Shown piece after piece: positions 56,734 through 64,000 of a stretch of DNA of 64,000 bases (positions within the stretch are counted from its first letter, which is position 1; every line of letters starts with the position of its first letter). The stretch lies in contig JAQOTA010000042.1 of NCBI GenBank assembly GCA_029532415.1, positions 1,240,001 to 1,304,000 on the forward strand, in the 5' to 3' direction. The notes under the pieces are model-generated. The model saw nothing but the letters and a program-made list of their open reading frames with translations. It searched no databases and was not told the DNA's origin. A program made the position numbers and the translations under genes. Source of the stretch: Marasmius tenuissimus. Lineage: Eukaryota; Basidiomycota; Agaricomycetes; Agaricales; Marasmiaceae.

Positions 56734-57972
56734 CTACACCCGTTCGATATAATGGAAGCGTAAACTTGGGAAAAGGGCATAAGAAGGGGCCTCCAAAACC
56801 TCTGAAAGTGAGAGATCAGGCGTTAAGACCTCCAAGTCTTCAACCTCTCTGAAATTTGACAAGAACCGAACGGCGAAGGTCTGCTCCGGCTCTCCGTGTA
56901 TGTGTTCTACCAGTCGTGGAAGCTCGTAAAACACGACACATCTCAAAACCAACCTCCGAACGCGAGCAAGGGGGAAACACCTTGTCAACTCGTGGTAGCC
57001 CTCTATCGTCTGACGCTTGTTCACCTCCGATATCCATTCTCCTCTTCCCTCTGCTTGATCTTCGAGGACCAAATGTTCTAAAGCGGGTTTGAGCTGCCCA
57101 GACCAGATCCCTCGGATGAGCGAATCCGACGGTCATTTCTGGACGTTCGGGAGAGTGAGCCTTCCACCTACGGTTTCGAGGTCGGATACAGAGATACTGG
57201 AAAGCTCGAGCGTTGTGAGTGTTTCGGCGTTGTCGAGGAGCAAACGATGCAGGTCGGTATATGAAGGAAAATTATGGGATGGGATGTTCAGGATACGGAG
57301 GGTGTGTAAACCTGATAGTGTCAGGAGGGACCAGTCGTGCGTGACGTTGTCAACCGTGAGCTGTTTTAGCGACGGAAAGATTGAGGTGGGTGTTTCGTGG
57401 GCACGAATGAGTGGAGATGTTCCGCCAGTACGCCAGAGGGGAAGCGCGTGTGGTGAAGAGAAACCTTCAATTGTGCCGGCAGGATTATAGGACATGCGGA
57501 AGCACTCGAGGGTTGGTAGAGTGTTGTTGTGAATTTCTATACATCGCTCGATGAGGCCAATAATAATCTCCATGTCGAGCCAAAGGGAGCAATCGATAGA
57601 TAGCGAATGACAGCGTGGAAGGGCAATGCGAACAAGTCGAGCAATGAATTCCAATAGGGAACCATTATCCAAGATAGAACCTATGAACTCGTCTGAATTT
57701 GAGAGATTCACTCTGGAACGGAGCAGGTTTACAGTAAGAGATACTGATTTTCCCTGACAAATGTCGAGTACGAGCGCGACTTGTTGGGCAAGGTTAGCAA
57801 GACTTGCATCGCCTGCGTGAGTCTCGAGGGTAGAAAGGTCGATGAGAAGGTTAGTCCACAAGGATGATTCACTACGAAGACAGTCATAGAAGAATCGGCA
57901 GACGAGGGCGACCGGTACAAGGGATAGAGAGCCGTTTGTGGAGGAGAGAAGGTGTCCGGATAGTGCGGCCTA
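56734..57972 (-). pseudogene. F-box/leucine-rich-repeat-like protein, one in-frame TGA
   Basis: From about 57972 the minus strand reads LSGHLLSSTNGSLSLVPVAL then VCRFFYDCLRSESSLWTNLL, the F-box-like start typical of the many agaric F-box/LRR proteins, followed by repeated leucine-rich segments (LPRCHSLSIDCSLWLD, LPTLECFRMSYN, FPSLKQLTVDNV, LHTLRILNIPSHNF, LTTLELSSISVSDLE, LKPALEHLVLED). At 57133-57135 a TGA interrupts the frame, which continues in the same frame for 133 codons to FPSLRFHYIERV. The TGA replaces an expected residue between LTLPNVQK and PSDSLIRGI; CGA is the likely original. Such proteins recruit substrates to SCF ubiquitin ligases. The first exon upstream of 57972 is unresolved. 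Confidence 0.65.
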
Positions 57973-59148
57973 CTAGTACTACTCTGTTAGCGCCTTTTCA
58001 AGCCGAACTGCCCATCAATCTTGAATCAGGAGATATTGGCTAACCTTGCAGGATGAGGCTGTGAAAGATGCTCTGATGCGAGACGAAACCGCGGCTGAGA
58101 CGTACAACTAAGCACGCAAGAAAGGGGTAAATGAAGATGAACTTACAGTCCACAACGGTGTCGGAAGGCTTGTACAATTCACAACCCCTGCTCCGGCGGG
58201 TCTTTTATAGATTTCCCCTCCAATCCTAACGTTTGCCTAACGTCAGAATGTTTCGTGAGGGGTGCCGATGTTTGTCATGGCTAGAATATAGGCAACCAAC
58301 TTCCATTCATTCCCTCCCTAGTCCAGAGTGTGGTGCCCCGGACAGATAAATCTCCGAGTTTGAACAATGATAACCGCCTACGGAATACACTCAAGGTCGG
58401 ACCAGAATAGCAGCCTGCATACGGATACCAGCGGCTTTAAGTTTCAGCCCACCTAAAAATCAAAATGATCTTCCAGATGAAAAGTGACTTGTGTATGGCC
58501 GGGAGGAACAAGCTTGGACGAGAATGTGGAAGCAGAAGACAGGAGAGGGGCGTGAGAATGATTTGGCATTCGGCTTTGGCTCACACGTGCCTGACCGTAA
58601 CTATAGGACCCGTGTCACAATCTTGAATCCGGGTAAATCCTAATCCGGGCCTGTCCTCTGACCACGACGAGGACAATGTTCTGTGCAATGGTGAGCCCCC
58701 TCATTGCTTATTTTGCTCGCTATAATGACGATTTATAGCTATAATTCTCCATTCGCATGAAAAGACTCATGAGTATCAACCGACAACCAACTGTGAACAC
58801 TCTTCGTTAGCACTGGACAGTCCCCGGTCGTTTAGCTCCGAGTGTCTGCCAATTTGGACATCGAACTCAAAACCACTATCGCTAGAAGATCCGTCCATTG
58901 TACGTGCTCAGCTCCAGCCTCCATTCGTCTTCACCAATCTAATATATCTCTTTAATCATGTTTTGAAACGACGCGACACTAGGCTTTGACCAGGTTTTAC
59001 CTGATCTCGGGCCTCTTCAACGGCCAACCGCATCTGGATCAATGTTCAATGATCATCATCCGAAAAAAATTCCCGCCAGATGCCTTGGCGAACTGGTGAT
59101 GCGAACGAACCATATAAATTATGCCAACGCCTCGTATTTTCACCCATT
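57973..59148. other. intergenic between the LRR gene and MP3
   Basis: Should hold the divergent promoters of both genes; no sharp elements recognised. A possible upstream exon of the LRR gene may end near 58055. Confidence 0.4.
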
Positions 59149-60589
59149 ATGACCCCGATGCCCACCCTCGATGGGAATATCGTGAATGAAGACTACAAGT
59201 ACAGTGTTTTAGCTCCAGTTCTGGTAACTGCTGTGAGTCTCGTTGGCGTATTGTTCATGTTTCGCGACTGATTTACCATGTTTAGCTCCATATGCTACTC
59301 TACGGCTTGTATATTCTGCTATTTCGCATCGGTGTTATGATGCTGAAGAGGCGGAAGCGAGAGAGAAGGAAAGGTTACCGTCTATTCCAGTTCGCGCTCA
59401 TCCCCCTCTTTGTCCTTGCGTCTTTGGTTGCCCCTCTTGGTCTGGCTTGGGATATCCTGACTGTGAAGACTGCGTATTGGACCGCATTAGGGCTAGAGTC
59501 TAGCATCGAAACGCAAATATCTTTGCATACGCTGGAGTATGTGTGCAGAATGTTATTACAACACCTTTCCCTGCTAATAGCTTTTGATCGTCCAGGATTT
59601 GCCGTTTTGTGATCGGGTTCTGTATGAGGTAAGGACTTAAACAGAGTGTACCAGTGAAAGAGCCTTCTGACACCCTAAACAAAGTATCATTGCAGATATT
59701 GTTCTGGTGAGTGTGATGATTGAAGATGCGCAACCCCGACCCCTGATGAATGACTGCTTTGCTTTGGCGGCAGGGCTTTCGTTGCTTTTTGATTTGCGGA
59801 TGGCAAAGGAAGAGTCTCAAACTAGCGTTGCTTATTTGGTATGTCGTTATTGATGGTAAGGGCCAGCGCCGCTGCTATTTCTTTTTGTCCCTGAGGCTTT
59901 ACAGTGTCCGGGGCGACAGCCGCCATTTGGGCGACGTTATCCGTTAGAAAGCTATCGACAGAGCCACCAAAAACCAAGGTTTTCTTAGTCAAGAATGTCG
60001 CCATTGCTTGTGTATCCTTGCATATGCTCATGAATATGATCCTCACGATTGTCATAGGTACATTCAAGAACTCCGCTTTGCAGGCAGGTACTGACTACTA
60101 GCTCACATGTTCACATTCTAGCCACTAGGATCCTGTGGGTATCCATCAAAAAGTCGGGAGCAAGGAAACCTAAGCGATTTCAGACCATCGTGGCGATCCT
60201 GTGAGTTCCACTCGCTCAGTTTCTTTTCCTCAGCTCATTACTAGGTAGGGTGGAGTCATGCATGTTTTACCTCGCTTCCTGGATATTGTACTTTGTATTC
60301 AGATTCGGTTACTCGGTCAGGGCGATTGATATAGGATCTGTTATGCTACAAGTCACGGTGAGTACAGATTTCATGTTCTTGCCGGCTCCCGCTGAGTTCT
60401 GCCACCACCAACTCACAGGGAATCGCGCCGACGCTGTTATTGGTTCGGACGAATGCTGGGGAGGAGAAGGAAGACCGAGATATCTCCAGTGCGGTCCGGT
60501 CCGAGATTTCGATTTCGTCGAGCCCAGTAGATAAGGAGTTTGCTTTGGATATCTCTCGACGGGGATCTACTGTTCGGGACAAACTGTAG
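59149..60589 (+). CDS. seven-TM protein, third member of the MP family (MP3), 318 aa
   Basis: Nine exons in phase: 59149-59223, 59286-59536, 59596-59621, 59696-59706 (an 11-nt microexon), 59774-59855, 59905-60057, 60122-60200, 60249-60357 and 60419-60589. The layout follows MP1: LHMLLYGLYILLFRIGVMML (TM1), FALIPLFVLASLVAPLGLAW (TM2), EICRFVIGFYIVLGFRCF (TM3, compare TDTILVWRCYLVWG), KLALLIWYVVIDVSGATAAI (TM4), VFLVKNVAIACVSLHMLMNM (TM5), MFYLASWILYFVFRFGY (TM6) and GIAPTLLLVRTNAG (TM7 end). The tail is Ser/charged. MP3 is much diverged from MP1/MP2. The TM3 region depends on the microexon and a donor inside the old exon (59621); an alternative first donor after 59232 also keeps frame. Function unknown. 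Confidence 0.78.
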
Positions 60590-62801
60590 AGCTCACAGTG
60601 CGGACAATCAGAAAGTTGCTCTAAGCTTATTTGCAGAAATACAGCGGAGTGTGGTATTTCGCTATCATCAGGCGTTGTTTCCTCTCATTTTGCTCAACTC
60701 TTTTGTTTTTGGTTTCATTATTGGTTTCGAGTTTTTTTCTAAATCTTCTGTTTGTCACCTCCCCACAAAGACGTCCACAGTTTTGACATCCCAAGGTTCA
60801 ACGTCAGTGATCTCATATATGAAGCAGAACCTTTGTTTATCGTGCTTATCATGTTGCAATAGGGCCGCCGGGAATGTTTGTATGATTGCGTCGAGAAACA
60901 TTGTTGTCGCGAACATACAGCACTCAGATATCCTCGTTGAACGGTTCTCCTTGATTGGATACGAGCTCACTATGAACGTTCATAGCCCCGAAACCAAAAA
61001 GATGAGAATGGGTACTTTAGTGAAGGTGACATAGAAAGAACAGACGTCTGCAACCGATGTCAGATCCGAAGGTGAGTCACATTCGTTTCATTGATGTTCG
61101 ACCTTCCCTTCATTCGACTACTCGAGAAGTGTTGCTGTTCCCCAGGTAAGCTGTTACGAATATAACACGGAATGTGGTTCCTCCGAGGTTTTCTCCCCTC
61201 TGCATTCTCTTCTAATATTATGGGCTGGCTAGGCTTCGACGCCGTTTGCGGCCTACCTAACGGCACAAAGGTATTTGCGGCGGTGTCGGTGGCCATTGGC
61301 TCCACCCGGTGAAGTGCACAGCTCAATGTGAGAAACCCTCTCGTTCGGTTTCTGTCGGGCGATGCACCTGTACAGATTTCATCGGAAATACCTCATCTAT
61401 GCCTCGGAAGATAAGTTTTCCAAGCGATGGCAACTCTCCAGATAGATGGCATGATGGAAGGCTTCCCGAAGAGTGTATATCTCTCAATTCATGATTGAGC
61501 GTTCGCTTCTCTTGGGTCAGCGTGTATCCTAAGAGCACGATCACGAAGGTACAGCGGTATTCTCAAGTCTTTGGGTGTCGCATGCACGACTGACGGTTTT
61601 CGGTTTGCTACTAGTATCCCATAAAGTCTGGACCAATACCATCGAGGCTCCACGTCTTCGCGATCCAACCCTCTTGATCGGGCATTCGATGAGGGTATTC
61701 GCTCACCGTGGACTTCTCAAGTTCCTTTGTATAACGCCAGCGAAGCCGGGATGATGGGAAGGATTGTTGTAGAGCGAGCGGGAGAAAGCGACGAGAAAGA
61801 TTGACAGTTGATGTGTGATTTGTACTTACCTTGGCATTGCTCTTTTCTCGGGGGATTCATTCTCGGGCGAGGCGGCGTGGTACACGAAGCGTGATGAGCT
61901 CCATAGATTCCATCTTCTCGTATTGGACGGGCGGTCCTGGAAGTAATTAGGAAGTACAGAGGCATCTTCATCTAGCGACAGTGTATCTGACTGTACAGCG
62001 CTCGGGACGGTAGGGTATAGAAATCTCGAGAACGACAGATAGATCATGATTATCGTCGCGAAGGTGGATTATTGGCTCTAAATATAGCCGAATCACTCGT
62101 GTTGCCAGATGATCTATTGTAATAAGTATGACGTAGAATTCTATCCCCTGTTTCGAACTTCGTTAGGCCGCCTCCGCCGAGGCGCTATCAACCAGGGGGA
62201 CGTTATTATTAGAGGTTCAATACAAGCAGAACAAGCATATTGCTGATGTCAAGAGCCCCTGTGGGCGGAGTCATATCCAGTGCGGGCACAGACCCACAAA
62301 GACAAAAGCGCCAAACATCAAACGGAGGATATGGGTCATTCACGAAGCTGTTCTTTGGGTTCGGCACCTGGTATAAGTAGCTCGTCCACAACCCGGATGA
62401 TCGAGCGAAACAATCTATCCGGCAAGATAGAGATGCTCAAAAGCTCTCAATTTTCGGCGTTCAGTGACGCTACTTCCAGCTGATTTTCGATTACTTAGCT
62501 ACTTTGGACAAGGGGGCATTCCCGAACAATTCCCGAAGACGAGGAAGGCGCTTTTACGTAAACATAAACTCAACGTAATTCTGTTTTTCCAGACTCCGGA
62601 GTCCGCTCGCCCTTTGTTTTTGAACACGATAGATTAGGGTGCGTTGTCCCACGTTGTTGCTGCATAGCCCTAAAACTGATAAATGCTGATAAAGGGACGG
62701 TGTTGAATATTCATTTACTATGACGCTCGAGCAAGAAAGTTACTCTGAAGACGAATCAACGATCAATGTCAATTGAAGTACCCATTGGCTGAAAACTAGT
62801 C
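60590..62801. other. 2.2 kb without a confident gene
   Basis: A minus-strand frame from 62047 (MIYLSFSRFLYPTVPSAVQS..., ending at a good GTAAGT donor near 61827) might be a first exon, but I could not connect it to further exons. An open frame at 60540-61034 overlaps the end of MP3 and is not supported. Confidence 0.35.
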
Positions 62802-63713
62802 TACTGACTTATTTCAATCGATTCAGATGGGGTTTCCTGTGTGACCGAAAAATTTTCTGGCGTGAATTCGGATGGCAGGTCAGTGACCGGTGACACCGGT
62901 AAAAATTTCATATGGAACCAAGGGGTGTCACCAAAAAAAATTTTATATATGATCTTCCCATACGATCTTAAGGCCCTTTGGGACCCCCCCTCCCCCCTCC
63001 CCCCTACCATTTTGGGAAGGTGATTCTCACAGTCACATGCCCATCCCAACTATCAAACACGTCCCGACAATGTATTTTCCGGTCTAAGTTGGTGCTGATG
63101 TTACTTAGGAAGTATTGAGAGCCTCTGAATACGGTAGGACTCGAGTGGTTTGCTTGAGGAAGTTATGTGTCCGATAGGAAGGACCGAAGCCTGGACTCCA
63201 GACTCCAGGGACCTTCCAATTTTGGCGACCTGTACAGTTCACACTGGATTTTGGGACAAAAAACAAACAAGTTTGGGCTGTGCCGCCGTGTTGGCCATCT
63301 ACTTCATCCTCTAGCCCCGAGCACCCTAAATGAGCGTCAAAATATCTTGTAAGGACTCTCTAGACCCCCCAAGGTCCACTCAAGGGGGGGTCACTTTTTG
63401 AACTTAAGGGCTTGGGGACCCCCCCCCTCCCCCCCCACCCCATATGACCGAGATGCCCGGGTGACACCCCTTGTATGGAACTATGAGGGACGGGGCAGGC
63501 TGAGGGAGAATCACGGCGACTGACGGTTGCCACCAGTCAAAATTTGCAGAATGCACCAGATTTGGAATCAGCCAAAAAATGGCAGAAAGTCCGATTTCCT
63601 GGCCTTTTGGGCTGCCCGAAATTTTGTCGTATTTGGAAACATTTCAGATGACCCCCCCTGTGACCTAGTGACCCATGTGATGTGACATCCAAATTGATTG
63701 GAATACGTCAGTA
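62802..63713. mobile_element. TA-flanked TIR element, 912 bp (TACTGAC family, divergent copy)
   Basis: The ends TACTGACTTATTTCAATC and GATTGGAATACGTCAGTA form imperfect inverted termini. Inside, GTGACCGGTGACACC, the TTTGGAATCAGCCAAAAAATG block and GACCCCCCCTGTGACC recall parts of the element at 27299-27680. It contains several long C runs (62988-63004, 63419-63440). No transposase. Confidence 0.7.
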
Positions 63714-63720
63714 TTCATGC

Positions 63721-64000
63721 TACTGACCTGTTTTATTCAATTCGTATATCACACGTCACAGGCCCCTGGGCATACGAAAATCTTTCGTATGGTCACCCAG
63801 TCACAGGGGGGTCATACGAATTATCCCGGTATGTGACAAATTTCGGAGAAGCTTATAAAAGGCAAGAAATTTACCTTTTCCAGGAATTTTTGGCCCAAAT
63901 CAGGTGTTTTTCACAGATTTCTGCTTGCGGAAGCCACACCCGTTGTCCTCCTCCTCACTCGTCCTCTCCTAGGGGCCGGCGGCCTGAAAGTTCCATGCAA
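63721..64000. mobile_element. TACTGAC-family TIR element, copy 2, cut by the window edge
   Basis: Begins TACTGACCTGTTTTATTCAA and follows the reverse complement of 27299-27680 closely (CAGGCCCCTGGGCATACG, AAATCAGGTGTTTTTC, CTTGCGGAAGCCACACCCG), reaching to the window end within the distal part. Its right end lies outside. Confidence 0.82.

Noticed and set aside
60540..61034. 164-codon plus-strand frame as a gene
   Set aside because: It overlaps the last exon of MP3 in another frame and has no recognisable domain.
1..64000. Search for tRNA genes, 5S rRNA and CRISPR-like arrays
   Set aside because: No convincing B-box/cloverleaf, rRNA segment or regularly spaced repeat array was seen by eye; a covariance-model scan would be decisive.

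Overview
The window looks like nuclear DNA of a basidiomycete fungus, most likely an Agaricomycete. A Rhizoctonia/Ceratobasidium-like relative is my guess from protein style, not something the sequence proves. Genes are cut into many short exons by GT-AG introns of about 40-75 nt. The clearest genes are an agaric-type laccase and an Agaricomycete-specific pseudokinase-like protein. All exon joins below were derived by hand from splice signals, reading phase and paralogue alignment.

Layout. 1-4277: a Ty1/copia element (A) without its integrase core, nested in an older copia element (C, 4278 to about 7290). A piece of C is repeated in inverted orientation at 7711-8033. 9004-9991: a heptamer cluster and a foldback element. 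10327-11923 (-) and 16767-18338 (+): two paralogous seven-transmembrane genes, the second probably decayed. 12719-12881, 18584-18745 and 19753-20327: small non-autonomous DNA transposons; the last has hAT hallmarks. 20328-28358: gene-poor, with a dispersed repeat and a mariner-like element. 28359-29862 (-): a broken membrane-protein gene. 32689-34888 (-): an intact nine-exon pseudokinase-like gene. 37262-41850 (-): a 5'-truncated copy (B) of element A, fused to a host exon that also occurs at 29.7 and 36.8 kb. 43555-53953 (-): three related signal-peptide/single-TM genes (G1, G2, G3), each broken by a different small indel, with an intact laccase (46024-48223, -) between G1 and G2. 55.7-58.0 kb: a damaged MYND zinc-finger gene (+) and an F-box/LRR-like gene (-) with one TGA. 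59149-60589 (+): a third, intact seven-TM gene. 62802-64000: two related TIR elements 7 bp apart.

The intact genes are the laccase, the pseudokinase-like gene and two seven-TM genes; they do not form an obvious pathway or cluster. The dominant story is decay. In the retroelements every premature stop I could place is TGA where a relative has CGA, as expected from C-to-T change at CpG; two host genes show the same kind of TGA. I found no CRISPR array, rRNA or confident tRNA, and no clear case for a new multi-gene system.
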